64,000 nt of DNA. It comes from Janthinobacterium lividum PAMC 25724 (lineage in GTDB: Bacteria > Pseudomonadota > Gammaproteobacteria > Burkholderiales > Burkholderiaceae_D). Position numbers and translations under genes: made by a program. Every line of letters starts with the position of its first letter. The stretch's first letter is position 1. Under the pieces are notes generated by a model that was given only the letters and a program-made list of their open reading frames with translations, made no database searches and had not been told where the DNA came from. The stretch is taken from contig AHHB01000028.1 in the NCBI GenBank assembly GCA_000242815.2, positions 310,001-374,000 on the forward strand. The letters are read 5' to 3'. Of this stretch, positions 24,998 through 33,772 are shown piece by piece.

Positions 24998-26251
24998 ATG
25001 AAACTGAAATTCAAGATTACCCAACTGGCCGCACTGACCACCCTGGCATTTGCTGGTAGCGCCTTTGCGACCGACGTGGAAGTGTTGCACTACTGGACCT
25101 CCGGCGGCGAAGCGAAGTCCGTGGGCCAGTTGCAGCAAATCGTGAAGGAAAGCGGCTTCGGTTGGAAAGACTTCGCCGTCGCTGGTGGCGCTGGTGAAAA
25201 CGCCACGACCGCATTGAAAACCCGCGTCATTTCCGGCAACCCGCCGACGGCTGCCCAGATCAAGGGTCCATCGATCCAGGAGTGGGGCGCGGAAGGCGTG
25301 TTGGCCAATATCGATGATGCTGCCATCCAGGGAAAATGGGATGCCGTGCTGCCGAAAGTTGTCGCCGACATCATGAAATACAAGGGTCACTACGTTGCCG
25401 CACCGGTCAATGTCCACCGCGTCAACTGGATGTGGGTCAATCCTGAAGTGCTGAAAAAAGCCGGCGTGACCACTACCCCGACTACCTGGGATGCGTTCTT
25501 CGAGGCAGCCGAAAAGATCAAGAAATCGGGCGGCATCGCCATTGCCCACGGCGGCCAACCATGGCAGGACGCCACCGTGTTTGAATCCGTCGCGCTGGGC
25601 GTGGGCGGCACCGAATTCTACAAAAAAGCCCTCCTCAAGTTGGACCAGAAGGAATTGACCGGCGCAACCATGCTCAAGGTGTTCGATACCCTGGGCAAGG
25701 TAAAGGGCTATATCGACAAGGATGCAGCAGGCCGCGACTGGAACCTCGCTACCGCCATGGTCATCAACAACAAGGCCGGCTTCCAGTTCATGGGTGACTG
25801 GGCCAAGGGCGAATTCACGGCTGCCGGCAAGGTGGCGGGCAAGGATTATCTGTGCGTGGCAGCTCCTGGCACGGACAAGGCCTACACCTTCAACATCGAT
25901 TCGTTTGCCATGTTCACGCAAAAAGATGCGAATGCGAAGAAAGGGCAGATCGCCCTGGCCAACGCCATCATGAATCCGAAATTCCAGGCGATCTTCAACC
26001 TGAACAAGGGTTCCATCCCTGTGCGTTCCGGCGTTTCCAAGGACAAGTTTGACGCTTGCGCCCTGAAATCGATGGAAGACATGGATGCCACCAACAAGAG
26101 CGGCGGCCTGGTGCCATCGTTCGCACACGGCATGGCGCTGCCATCGGCCACGCAAGGTGCCGTGACCGACGTCATCGCCAAGTTCATGAATTCCAACATG
26201 AGCTCGAAAGACGCGGTTGTCGCATTGGCCAAAGCGGCAAAGGTGAAGTAA
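24998..26251 (+). CDS. gtsA: Sugar ABC transporter substrate-binding protein, GtsA-like
   Basis: 417 aa periplasmic protein of the CUT1 (type 1 extracellular solute-binding) family. The signal peptide is cleaved near AFA/TD. The mature start VEVLHYWTSGGEAKSV and the motif GENATTALKTRVISGNPP are typical of glucose/mannose-binding GtsA-like proteins. I use ATG 24998 because AAGGA is 8 bases before it; a GTG two codons earlier is less suitable. The permeases and ATPase follow. Glucose or mannose is the most likely ligand given the neighbouring glucokinase, but it is not proven by sequence. Two strong hairpins separate it from the first permease. Confidence 0.9.
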   Translation: MKLKFKITQLAALTTLAFAGSAFATDVEVLHYWTSGGEAKSVGQLQQIVKESGFGWKDFAVAGGAGENATTALKTRVISGNPPTAAQIKGPSIQEWGAEGVLANIDDAAIQGKWDAVLPKVVADIMKYKGHYVAAPVNVHRVNWMWVNPEVLKKAGVTTTPTTWDAFFEAAEKIKKSGGIAIAHGGQPWQDATVFESVALGVGGTEFYKKALLKLDQKELTGATMLKVFDTLGKVKGYIDKDAAGRDWNLATAMVINNKAGFQFMGDWAKGEFTAAGKVAGKDYLCVAAPGTDKAYTFNIDSFAMFTQKDANAKKGQIALANAIMNPKFQAIFNLNKGSIPVRSGVSKDKFDACALKSMEDMDATNKSGGLVPSFAHGMALPSATQGAVTDVIAKFMNSNMSSKDAVVALAKAAKVK

Positions 26252-26258
26252 TCACAAC

Positions 26259-26337
26259 GGCGCCGGTGCTCCCGCCGGCGCCCGCTGCATCGCATGCATC
26301 GCAGGCGCCCGCCCTGGCGTTCGACCAGGGCGGCGCC
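26259..26337 (+). repeat. Two strong hairpins between gtsA and gtsB
   Basis: GGCGCCGG (26259-26266) pairs with CCGGCGCC (26275-26282). A 13-base arm ending at 26337 pairs with 26304-26317 with one bulged base. Neither has a T tail, so they look like transcript-stabilising elements rather than full terminators. Confidence 0.8.
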
Positions 26338-26364
26338 ACACGCAGTTCTCTCTACGGCTCTACT

Positions 26365-27249
26365 ATGTCCATACGCAAGCAATTCGACCGATGGATACCG
26401 CAGATGGTGTTGGGCCCCACGCTCATCGCCAGCTTGGTATTTGTCTATGGTTTTATCTTTTTGACCGGTTGGCTGTCGCTGACCGAATCGCGGCTGATGC
26501 CGAACTACGAGTTCGCCGGCCTGGTGCAATACGTTGAGCTGTTCGACAATGAGCGCTGGTGGACCTCGCTCAAGAACCTTGGCATCTTTGGTGTCCTGTT
26601 CATCGGATGCAGTATCGCCATCGGCCTGTTCCTGGCGATCCTGCTGGACCAGAAAATCCGCGCCGAAGGCGCGCTGCGCGCCATTTACCTGTATCCGATG
26701 GCGCTCTCTTTCATCGTCACCGGCACGGCCTGGAAATGGATGCTCAATCCCAGCCTTGGCCTGGAAAAGGTCATGCACGACTGGGGCTGGACCTCGTTTA
26801 CCTTCGACTGGCTGGTGAACTCCGACATGGCCATCTACACGGTGGTGATCGCCGGCGTATGGCAATCGTCGGGCTTTGTCATGGCCCTGTTCCTGGCGGG
26901 CTTGCGCGGCATCGATGATGAAATCATCAAGGCGGCGCAAGTCGATGGCGCGTCCTTGCCGACGATCTACTGGCGCATCGTGATTCCTGCCATGCGGCCC
27001 GTGTTCTTCAGCGTGCTGCTGATCCTGGCGCATATCGCCATCAAGAGTTTCGACCTGGTCATCGCATTGACAGCTGGCGGACCTGGCAATTCGTCGTCCG
27101 TGCCAGCGATCTTCATGTACCAGTTTTCCTTCACCCGTGGCCAGCTGGGCCTGGGCTCGGCATCGGCCATGATGATGCTGGCCACCATCGTGGCCGTGCT
27201 CGTGCCGCTGATGTACCTGGAAACTCGCAGCGCAAAGGCGATGAGATGA
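26365..27249 (+). CDS. gtsB: Sugar ABC transporter permease, GtsB-like
   Basis: 294 aa inner-membrane permease of the CUT1 (MalF-like) group with six predicted spans. The ATPase-coupling EAA loop is visible at about residues 190-215 (AAQVDGASLPTIYWRIVIPAM). The start is ATG 26365, after the hairpin region; the longer open frame upstream runs through gtsA in another frame and is not real. The stop overlaps the gtsC start by ATGA, so the two permeases are made in equal amounts as a heterodimer. Confidence 0.92.
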   Translation: MSIRKQFDRWIPQMVLGPTLIASLVFVYGFIFLTGWLSLTESRLMPNYEFAGLVQYVELFDNERWWTSLKNLGIFGVLFIGCSIAIGLFLAILLDQKIRAEGALRAIYLYPMALSFIVTGTAWKWMLNPSLGLEKVMHDWGWTSFTFDWLVNSDMAIYTVVIAGVWQSSGFVMALFLAGLRGIDDEIIKAAQVDGASLPTIYWRIVIPAMRPVFFSVLLILAHIAIKSFDLVIALTAGGPGNSSSVPAIFMYQFSFTRGQLGLGSASAMMMLATIVAVLVPLMYLETRSAKAMR

Positions 27250-28121
27250 CACACACTCCTACAAGTAACCATAAACTCACCCTGGGTCGGGTGGTGTTAT
27301 ACCTGCTGCTGCTGCTGTTCGCGGTATATTACATCGTGCCCCTGTACGTGACCCTGTCGACGTCGTTCAAGTCGCTCGACGAAATCCGCAGCGGCAACCT
27401 GCTGGCATTGCCGCACGTGTGGCAGTTCGACTCCTGGTCCAAGGCCTGGTCTTCGGCCTGTACCGGCGTCACCTGCGAGGGCATGCAGCCGTTCTTCTGG
27501 AATTCGATCAAGATGGTGATTCCCGCCGTGTTGATTTCAACCTTCCTGGGCGCCTTCAACGGCTATGTGTTCGCGCACTGGCGCTTCCGCGGTTCGGAAA
27601 TCGTCTTCGCCGCCTTGCTGGTGGGCTGCTTCATTCCCTTCCAGGTAGTGATTTTGCCGATGGCGCGCCTGCTGGGCGAATTTGGCCTGGCCAATACCAC
27701 CAGCGGCCTGGTCTTCGTGCACGTGGTGTACGGCACGGCCTTCACCACCCTGTTCTTCCGCAACTACTATATTGGCGTGCCGGAAGAACTGATCAAGGCA
27801 GCGCGTATCGACGGCGCCGGCTTCTTCCTGATCTTCCGCAAGATCGTGCTGCCGATTTCGGGCCCGATTTTTGTCGTCTGCATCATCTGGCAGTTTACGC
27901 AGATCTGGAATGACTTCCTGTTCGGCATCGTCTTCGCCAGCGGCGATTCGCAGCCGATCACGGTAGGCTTGAACAACCTGGTCAACACGTCCACGGGCGT
28001 GAAGGAATACAACGTCAACATGGCAGCGGCGGTGATTGCCGCACTGCCGACCCTGCTGGTCTATCTGGTCGCAGGTCGTTATTTTGTGCGCGGTCTGACC
28101 GCAGGCGCAGTCAAAGGTTAA
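27246..28121 (+). CDS. gtsC: Sugar ABC transporter permease, GtsC-like
   Basis: 291 aa inner-membrane permease of the MalG type with six predicted spans. The EAA loop lies at about 185-205 (AARIDGAGFFLIFRKIVLPI). It pairs with GtsB to form the translocation channel. Its start overlaps gtsB by ATGA, and the ATPase gene follows 9 bases after its stop. Confidence 0.92.
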   Translation: MTHTPTSNHKLTLGRVVLYLLLLLFAVYYIVPLYVTLSTSFKSLDEIRSGNLLALPHVWQFDSWSKAWSSACTGVTCEGMQPFFWNSIKMVIPAVLISTFLGAFNGYVFAHWRFRGSEIVFAALLVGCFIPFQVVILPMARLLGEFGLANTTSGLVFVHVVYGTAFTTLFFRNYYIGVPEELIKAARIDGAGFFLIFRKIVLPISGPIFVVCIIWQFTQIWNDFLFGIVFASGDSQPITVGLNNLVNTSTGVKEYNVNMAAAVIAALPTLLVYLVAGRYFVRGLTAGAVKG

Positions 28122-28130
28122 GGAAAGAAT

Positions 28131-29240
28131 ATGTCCAGTTTATCGATACGCAGCATCCGCAAGGTCTACACGAATGGCGTCGAAGTGCTCAAGGGCATCG
28201 ACATCGACATCAAGGATGGTCAGTTCCTGATCCTCGTCGGCGGCTCCGGCTCCGGAAAATCGACCTTGCTCAATATGGTAGCCGGCCTGGAAAGCGTCAC
28301 CTCGGGCGAAATCCTCATCGACGGCAAGGTGGTCAACGACCTGCCGCCCAAGGACCGCGACATCGCCATGGTGTTCCAGTCCTACGCCCTGTACCCGTCG
28401 ATGACGGTGCGCGAAAACATCGCGTTTGGCCTGAACGTGAAAAAAGTGCCGAAGGCGGAGCAGGAAGAAATCGTCTCGCGCGTCGCCGAAACGCTGCAAA
28501 TCACGCACTTGCTGGACCGCCGCCCGGCGCAGCTGTCGGGTGGCCAGCGTCAGCGCGTGGCCATGGGCCGCGCCATCTCGCGCAAGCCTTCGCTGTTCCT
28601 GTTCGACGAACCGCTGTCGAACCTGGACGCCAAGCTGCGCGTGGAAATGCGCGCCGAGATCAAGCTGCTGCACCAGCGCCTGAAGGCCACCATCGTCTAC
28701 GTCACGCACGACCAGATCGAAGCGATGACCATGGGCGACCTGATCGCCGTCATGAAAGACGGTGTGGTGCAGCAATTGGGTACGCCGCAGGAAATCTACG
28801 ATAATCCGGCCAATCTGTTCGTCGCCGGCTTCATCGGCTCGCCGTCGATGAATTTCGTCACCGTCAAGCCTGTCATCGAAGGCAACGCAGTGTTTGTCGC
28901 CATCGAGAACGCCGGCAAGAGCATGCGCCTGGCCTTGCCATTTGCCGCCGACAAGCTGCGCAGCTATGCGGGCCGCGACGTGATCCTGGGCGTGCGCCCG
29001 GAACAGATCACGGACATGAGCAGCGCGCATGGCGACGTGGGCCAGGAACTGGGCTGCCTGATCGACCTGGTCGAGCCGACCGGCCCCGATACCCTGCTGA
29101 CGACGCGCTTGAACGGTGCTGCCGTGACTTGTCGCACGCATCCGCGCGAAGCGGTACTGCCGGGGCAGACCATGCAGCTGTCGTTCAACCTGTCGAAAGC
29201 TGCCCTGTTTGATCCAGCCAATGGCGAACGCATCGCCTAA
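28131..29240 (+). CDS. Sugar ABC transporter ATPase, MalK/UgpC family
   Basis: 369 aa ATPase that powers the CUT1 importer. Walker [10 protein letters not shown] (37-45), Q-loop [10 protein letters not shown] (80-89), signature LSGGQ (135-139), Walker B LFLFDE (155-160) and an H-loop in YVTHD are all present. The C-terminal 130 residues form the MalK-type regulatory/TOBE domain ([10 protein letters not shown]). It is the last gene of the operon and is followed by an intrinsic terminator. Such ATPases can serve several sugar transporters. Confidence 0.93.
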   Translation: MSSLSIRSIRKVYTNGVEVLKGIDIDIKDGQFLILVGGSGSGKSTLLNMVAGLESVTSGEILIDGKVVNDLPPKDRDIAMVFQSYALYPSMTVRENIAFGLNVKKVPKAEQEEIVSRVAETLQITHLLDRRPAQLSGGQRQRVAMGRAISRKPSLFLFDEPLSNLDAKLRVEMRAEIKLLHQRLKATIVYVTHDQIEAMTMGDLIAVMKDGVVQQLGTPQEIYDNPANLFVAGFIGSPSMNFVTVKPVIEGNAVFVAIENAGKSMRLALPFAADKLRSYAGRDVILGVRPEQITDMSSAHGDVGQELGCLIDLVEPTGPDTLLTTRLNGAAVTCRTHPREAVLPGQTMQLSFNLSKAALFDPANGERIA

Positions 29241-29262
29241 GCCATCGCTGCCATAGAAAAAG

Positions 29263-29292
29263 CGGCCCGCTTGTCAGCTGACAGGCGGGCCG
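29263..29292 (+). terminator. Intrinsic terminator after the hexose ABC operon
   Basis: CGGCCCGC-T-TGTC and GACA-G-GCGGGCCG form a 12-pair stem with one mismatch around AGCT, followed by a T-rich tract (TTGTCGTTT). The rest of the gap to 29434 shows only a GC-rich dyad. Confidence 0.8.
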
Positions 29293-29434
29293 TTGTCGTT
29301 TGCATCGTCGCATCGTGGCAGCAGGTGCACGCGACATCATCCCACTGTCAATGAGGCAGCGGCCATGGGGTTGCGCCCGGCAGGGGAAGCCAGGCAGGCG
29401 TTACGCGCGCCGGCTGCCTGTTTCCTCTGACCGC

Positions 29435-30457
29435 TTACAGCTCCACGGGCCGCGCTTCGCGCATCGCTTGCGTCATGGCCATGCCGATGCGCGTCGCTTG
29501 CGTCGCGTCATGCAAGCTCAATGACAAGGTGCGCCGGCCCAGCGCCGCATCGGTAAATGCCTGCGCCTCGATCAGGAAAGCGTCGGCGAAGCGGGCATAG
29601 AAGTCTGGCGTGCATTCATTGCGTACGCCATGCGCATCCGAGATTTCCACGCGGTTCAGGCGCGCATGGCTGCCCACGGCCAGGCGTCCGCCCGTGCCGA
29701 ACACTTCCGTCAGGGTTTCATGGCCGTGCGCCATGGTGCGCGAAGCCATGAAGCTGGCCATGCTGCCATCGGCAAACTCGACCGTCGCCAGACCGTTATC
29801 CACGTCGCCGTACGCCTGCAAGCCTGTGTGAATGGCATTCGTGCCGCTCGCGTACACGCGCCTGGGAACGGGATTGCCCAGCAGCCAGCGCGCCAGGTCG
29901 ATATCGTGCACGCTGCAATCGAGGAAAATGCCGCCGCTGGTGGGGGCGAAACGCATGAAGGCGCCGCTGGGGTCGTTCTGGTCGCAGGTTTGCGAACGCA
30001 CCAGATATGGTTTGCCGATCAAGCCTTGGGCGATCTTTTGCTGCGCGTCATGGTAGCTGGCATCGAAACGCCGCACGAAGCCGATCATGACGGTCAGCTG
30101 CGGGTGGCGCGCCGCTTCCGCTTCCACCTGCAGGCAGTCGGCCAGGTTCAGCGACAGCGGTTTTTCGCAAAATACGTGCTTGCCGGCGCGCAGGGCGGCG
30201 ATGATCTGTTGCGCATGCAGCGAGGTGGGCGTGACGAGGAAGACGGCATCGAGGCCCGGATGGGCCAGCAGGGCGTCGTAGTGGGCATAGCCGCTGGTGA
30301 TGCCTAGCGTGCTGGCGGCCCAGTCCAGTTCCTCCGGCACGGGGCTGCAGGCGGCCACCACTGCGGCGTTGGGCACGCGCTGCGCCAGGTTGATGGCATG
30401 GCGCTGGCCCAGCCGGCCCAGGCCGACGATGCCGATTTTTAATGTTGCCGATGACAT
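29435..30457 (-). CDS. Gfo/Idh/MocA-family oxidoreductase, second inositol dehydrogenase
   Basis: 340 aa NAD(P)-dependent oxidoreductase. The Rossmann motif GLGRLG is at 12-17 and the family motif CEKP at 97-100; the substrate-binding part has GGIFLDCSVHDIDLARW, with the catalytic Asp/His pair. It follows iolG in the same operon, so it probably oxidises another inositol isomer (scyllo- or D-chiro-inositol) or an inosose. I use ATG 30457, which has GGAG 6 bases upstream; the longer open frame extends into the intergenic gap. The exact substrate is unknown. Confidence 0.88.
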   Translation of the reverse strand: MSSATLKIGIVGLGRLGQRHAINLAQRVPNAAVVAACSPVPEELDWAASTLGITSGYAHYDALLAHPGLDAVFLVTPTSLHAQQIIAALRAGKHVFCEKPLSLNLADCLQVEAEAARHPQLTVMIGFVRRFDASYHDAQQKIAQGLIGKPYLVRSQTCDQNDPSGAFMRFAPTSGGIFLDCSVHDIDLARWLLGNPVPRRVYASGTNAIHTGLQAYGDVDNGLATVEFADGSMASFMASRTMAHGHETLTEVFGTGGRLAVGSHARLNRVEISDAHGVRNECTPDFYARFADAFLIEAQAFTDAALGRRTLSLSLHDATQATRIGMAMTQAMREARPVEL

Positions 30458-30485
30458 GCTGTCTCCAGATATTTTTATTATTGGT

Positions 30486-31472
30486 TTATAGATTGACCAC
30501 GCGCTGTTCGCGCCACGACAGCGTTGCCGCCTCGGCCAGGGCCAAGGCCTGCAAGCCATCGTGGACGGTGGTGCGCAGCGGCGTGCCGTGGCTGAGAGCG
30601 TCAAAGAAGTGCGCCATTTCCTGTGCGTAGGCCACGCGGTAGCGTTCCAGGAAAAAGTCTTCCGGCTTGTCCACGCTGACGTTGACGGCGCCATAGGCCG
30701 TCACTTCCGTCGGCTTGTGGTTGCCCGCCTGCAGCATGCCGGCACTGCCCAGCACTTCGAAGCGCTGGTCGTAACCGTAGGCAGCGCGGCGCGAGGCATT
30801 GATCTGGCACAAGCGTCCTTTCGCCGTGCGCAGGGTGACGACGGCCGTGTCCAGATCACCCGCCGCGCCGATGGCCGGGTCGACCAGGCAGCTGCCCGTG
30901 GCGTGTACGCTGACGGCTTCATCGTCGAGTATCCAGCGGAAGATGTCGAAATCGTGGATCAGCATATCTTTGAAGATGCCGCCCGAAACGTTGATGTAGC
31001 TGACCGGCGGCGGGCCCGGATCGCGGCTGGTCACGACCAGCAGCTCCGGTGTGCCGATTTCGCCCGCGTCAAGACGCGTTTTGACGGCATTGAAAGTGGG
31101 ATCATAGCGGCGCTGGAAACCCAGCATGCAGATGACCTTCGCTTCCTGGACGGCGGCGGCGCAGGCGCGCGCCCGCTCGATACTCAGGTCGACCGGCTTT
31201 TCGCAAAAGATGGCCTTGCCGGCGGCGGCCGAGCGCAGTATCAGGTCCGCGTGCGTGTCCGTGCTGGAGGCGATGACGACGGCCTTGATGGCCGGGTCGG
31301 CCAGCGCCGTTTCCACGCTGGCGCTGCTGCCGCCATGCAGGCGGGCCAGCGCGGCGGCCGCTTCCGCGTTGACGTCGACGACGTACTTGAACTGCACGCC
31401 GGCTTGTGCAGCCAGGTTGGCCGCGTGGATTTTGCCGATGCGTCCGGCGCCGAACAACGCTACTTCAATCAT
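30486..31472 (-). CDS. iolG: Inositol 2-dehydrogenase
   Basis: 328 aa. It oxidises myo-inositol to scyllo-inosose with NAD+, the first step of the pathway. Rossmann motif GAGRIG (8-13), CEKP (90-93), and GGIFKDMLIHDFDIFRWIL with the catalytic Asp/His pair typical of IolG. The start is one of two adjacent ATGs; the second (31472) is 6 bases from GGAG and fits better. The gene overlaps the end of iolR, so it is co-translated with its own regulator. Confidence 0.93.
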   Translation of the reverse strand: MIEVALFGAGRIGKIHAANLAAQAGVQFKYVVDVNAEAAAALARLHGGSSASVETALADPAIKAVVIASSTDTHADLILRSAAAGKAIFCEKPVDLSIERARACAAAVQEAKVICMLGFQRRYDPTFNAVKTRLDAGEIGTPELLVVTSRDPGPPPVSYINVSGGIFKDMLIHDFDIFRWILDDEAVSVHATGSCLVDPAIGAAGDLDTAVVTLRTAKGRLCQINASRRAAYGYDQRFEVLGSAGMLQAGNHKPTEVTAYGAVNVSVDKPEDFFLERYRVAYAQEMAHFFDALSHGTPLRTTVHDGLQALALAEAATLSWREQRVVNL

Positions 31473-32331
31473 CATGTTCTCCTGGGGTGTGGATTTCTTC
31501 GATGTCGAGCTCTAATTTGTATGCCAGCGCGATGAACAGCGCCTGGCACAGGCAGATGGTGCTGGTGAGCGAGCGGAAGGCGAAGGCGCTGCCCTCGGTA
31601 ACGGTCAACAGCGCGTCGGCGGCCCGCGCGAGCGGCGCGAGCTTGCTGTCGCTAATGACCAGTACCTTGGCGCCCTTGTCTTGCGCCGCCTTGATGCACT
31701 GCTGGGTTTCCTTGCCGTAAGGCGAGAAACTGATGGCGATCGCCACATCGCATGCCCGCACGCTACGCATCTGTTCGCGGTGCATGCCGCCCAGTCCGCT
31801 AATCAAGTGCACACGCTTGTCCGTGTGTTCGAGCGCGTAGGCGATGTAGGAGGCGATCGGAAACGACCGGCGCACACCGATCACATAAATATTTTCAGCC
31901 TTGAGCAGCAGGTTGACGGCCGCTTCCAGCTGCGCGTCGTCCAGGCTGGTGGCCAGGTCGTCGAGGCCGGCACGGCTGGCGCCGACGAATTCGCGCGTCA
32001 GGTCGCCAGCGCTGAGTGGGGCGTCGCGCGTGGAAATGAGTTTGCGGATGCGCTGCTGGTAGTCGGGCGTGGCGCCGGCCTGATCCGTATAAGCCTGGCG
32101 GAAGACGTCTTGCATTTCGGAAAAGCCGCTGTAGCCGAAGCGCTGCGCAAAGCGCACGATGGCGGACGGCTGCACGTCGCAGGCGTTAGCGATGTCGCTG
32201 ATGCGCTCGAGCATCAAACTGGCGCGGTGCTTTTCGATGTATTGGGCGATGACTTTCAACTGGCGCGACAGATTGTCGTACTCGGCTGCAATGTGCTGCA
32301 TCAGTTGTTCGATGGGGGCGGTAGATGCCAT
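31465..32331 (-). CDS. iolR: RpiR-family repressor of inositol catabolism
   Basis: 288 aa. The N-terminal RpiR helix-turn-helix (about 44-66: ISDIANACDVQPSAIVRFAQ) is followed by a SIS domain (about 125-260, NIYVIGVRRSFPIASYIAYA) that binds phosphosugars; in IolR proteins the inducer is a phosphorylated inositol intermediate. The gene leads the leftward iolR-iolG-dehydrogenase operon and is divergent from the uptake and iolCDEB genes. A dyad in the shared gap probably binds it. Confidence 0.9.
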   Translation of the reverse strand: MASTAPIEQLMQHIAAEYDNLSRQLKVIAQYIEKHRASLMLERISDIANACDVQPSAIVRFAQRFGYSGFSEMQDVFRQAYTDQAGATPDYQQRIRKLISTRDAPLSAGDLTREFVGASRAGLDDLATSLDDAQLEAAVNLLLKAENIYVIGVRRSFPIASYIAYALEHTDKRVHLISGLGGMHREQMRSVRACDVAIAISFSPYGKETQQCIKAAQDKGAKVLVISDSKLAPLARAADALLTVTEGSAFAFRSLTSTICLCQALFIALAYKLELDIEEIHTPGEHDD

Positions 32332-32422
32332 GTTTTTTTCCTCCGTATGCTTGCTGGGCCGCGACGCTGTATCAAGTTGCGCTACGGCTGGTTCTGGCGA
32401 GAATTATAGGATTGAATCGTAA

Positions 32423-32444
32423 AAATAGAAATGATTTTCTATTT
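32423..32444. promoter_or_regulatory. Putative IolR operator in the divergent inositol promoter
   Basis: AAATAGAA (32423-32430) and TTCTATTT (32437-32444) form an exact inverted repeat with a six-base spacer. The core AGAA-N6-TTCT resembles the GGAA-N6-TTCC motif I recall for Sinorhizobium IolR. It lies in the very AT-rich gap between iolR and the inositol-binding protein gene. Confidence 0.65.
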
Positions 32445-32590
32445 ATGTATATATTGAAAATTTTATTGCATTTGTCTTTTTTGTGGCCTAAGCTGTGCGC
32501 AGTGCATCGGGGCTTGCCGCTTTTCCAGCTCCCCGCTGACACGCGACAAAAGCTGGCAACTATAAAAATTAATCCTTCAAGGAGACATTC

Positions 32591-33637
32591 ATGCAAAGCA
32601 ATAAGCGTACGCGATTTCTGAAGAGCCTGGCCATGCTCGGTCTTGGCCTGGGACTGGGTCTGGGCATGAGCGCCAGCCACGCGGCAGGCGAGAAATTCGT
32701 GCTCATCAGCCATGCGCCTGATTCCGATTCCTGGTGGAATACGATCAAAAATTCCGTCAAGCAAGCAGGCGAAGACTTCAACGTCACTGTCGATTACCGC
32801 AACCCACCGAACGGCGACCTGGCCGACATGGCGCGCCTGGTCGAGCAATCGGCAGCGCGCAACTACGACGGCGTGATCGTCAGCATCGCCGACTTCAGCG
32901 TGCTGCAAAAACCGCTGGGCCTCGTTGCTGCCAAGAAGATTGCGGTTGTCACGATCAATTCCGGTACCCTGGCACAAAGCGAGCAGTTGGGCGCCGTGAT
33001 GCACGTGGGCCAGCCTGAATACGAGGCAGGCAAGGGCGCTGGCGAAAAAGCCAAGGCGGCCGGCATCAAATCTTTCGTCTGCGTCAATCACTACGCGACC
33101 AATCCATCGTCGTTCGAGCGTTGCCGCGGCTTTGCCGAAGCCATCGGCGTCGATTTCAAGGCCGCTACCCTCGATGCGGGCGAAGATCCCACCACCATCG
33201 AAAGCAAGTTGAGCGCCTACCTGCGCAACAACCCGAAAACTCAGGCCGTGCTGGCGCTGGGCCCCACTTCTGCCCATGCCTCGCTCAAGGCGCTGGAAAA
33301 AATGGGCTTGAAGGGCAAGATGTGGTTCGCCACATTCGACCTGTCCGATGAAATTTCGAAAGGCATCAAGGATGGCAGCATCCAGTTCGCCATCGACCAG
33401 CAACCCTACCTGCAGGGCTACATCCCCGTTGCCGTGCTGGCCATCATGCATCAGGACAAGACCACGGACTTGGCCAAGGTACGCGAAAAGCTGATCAATA
33501 ACGCCAAGTTCAAGGCGCGCCTGGCAGAGTATGGCCTGGCACCATCGTATGGCCCGCGCCATATCGGTTCCGGTCCTGGTTACGTCACCAAGGACAATAT
33601 CGGCAAGGTAGAGAAATACGCCGGCCAATTCCGTTAA
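32591..33637 (+). CDS. Inositol/sugar ABC transporter substrate-binding protein (CUT2)
   Basis: 348 aa periplasmic binding protein of the ribose/galactose (CUT2) family. The signal peptide contains a LGLGLGLGLG run and is cleaved near SHAA. The mature start KFVLISHAPDSDSWWNTIKN and the motif LVEQSAARNYDGVIVSIAD are typical. AAGGAGA precedes the ATG. It heads the operon containing the matching permease, ATPase and inositol catabolic enzymes, so myo-inositol is the probable ligand. A strong hairpin separates it from the permease gene. Confidence 0.9.
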   Translation: MQSNKRTRFLKSLAMLGLGLGLGLGMSASHAAGEKFVLISHAPDSDSWWNTIKNSVKQAGEDFNVTVDYRNPPNGDLADMARLVEQSAARNYDGVIVSIADFSVLQKPLGLVAAKKIAVVTINSGTLAQSEQLGAVMHVGQPEYEAGKGAGEKAKAAGIKSFVCVNHYATNPSSFERCRGFAEAIGVDFKAATLDAGEDPTTIESKLSAYLRNNPKTQAVLALGPTSAHASLKALEKMGLKGKMWFATFDLSDEISKGIKDGSIQFAIDQQPYLQGYIPVAVLAIMHQDKTTDLAKVREKLINNAKFKARLAEYGLAPSYGPRHIGSGPGYVTKDNIGKVEKYAGQFR

Positions 33638-33677
33638 GCCCCCGCTTTTCAATTCCATCAATACCTTAGTCGTTGTC

Positions 33678-33710
33678 CCCGCGCGCAGGCATTGCTTGCC
33701 GGCGCGCGGG
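33678..33710 (+). repeat. Strong hairpin between the inositol-binding protein and permease genes
   Basis: CCCGCGCGC (33678-33686) pairs exactly with GCGCGCGGG (33702-33710), with an inner GGC/GCC pair. No T tail follows. As in the gts operon, it probably stabilises the upstream binding-protein transcript. Confidence 0.8.
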
Positions 33711-33772
33711 CCCTGCCGCCCGGGAATTGCTGTCGAGGCAGGCAGGTTGCTATAAAACAAGGGAGACATAGT

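Noticed and set aside
29378-29430. GC-rich dyad considered as a terminator of the leftward dehydrogenase operon
   Set aside because: No T tract follows on the minus strand and the stem is interrupted.
32645-32670. LGLGLGLGLG run in the inositol-binding protein signal peptide, considered as a phase-variable repeat
   Set aside because: The codons vary, so it is a low-complexity hydrophobic core rather than a clean DNA repeat.
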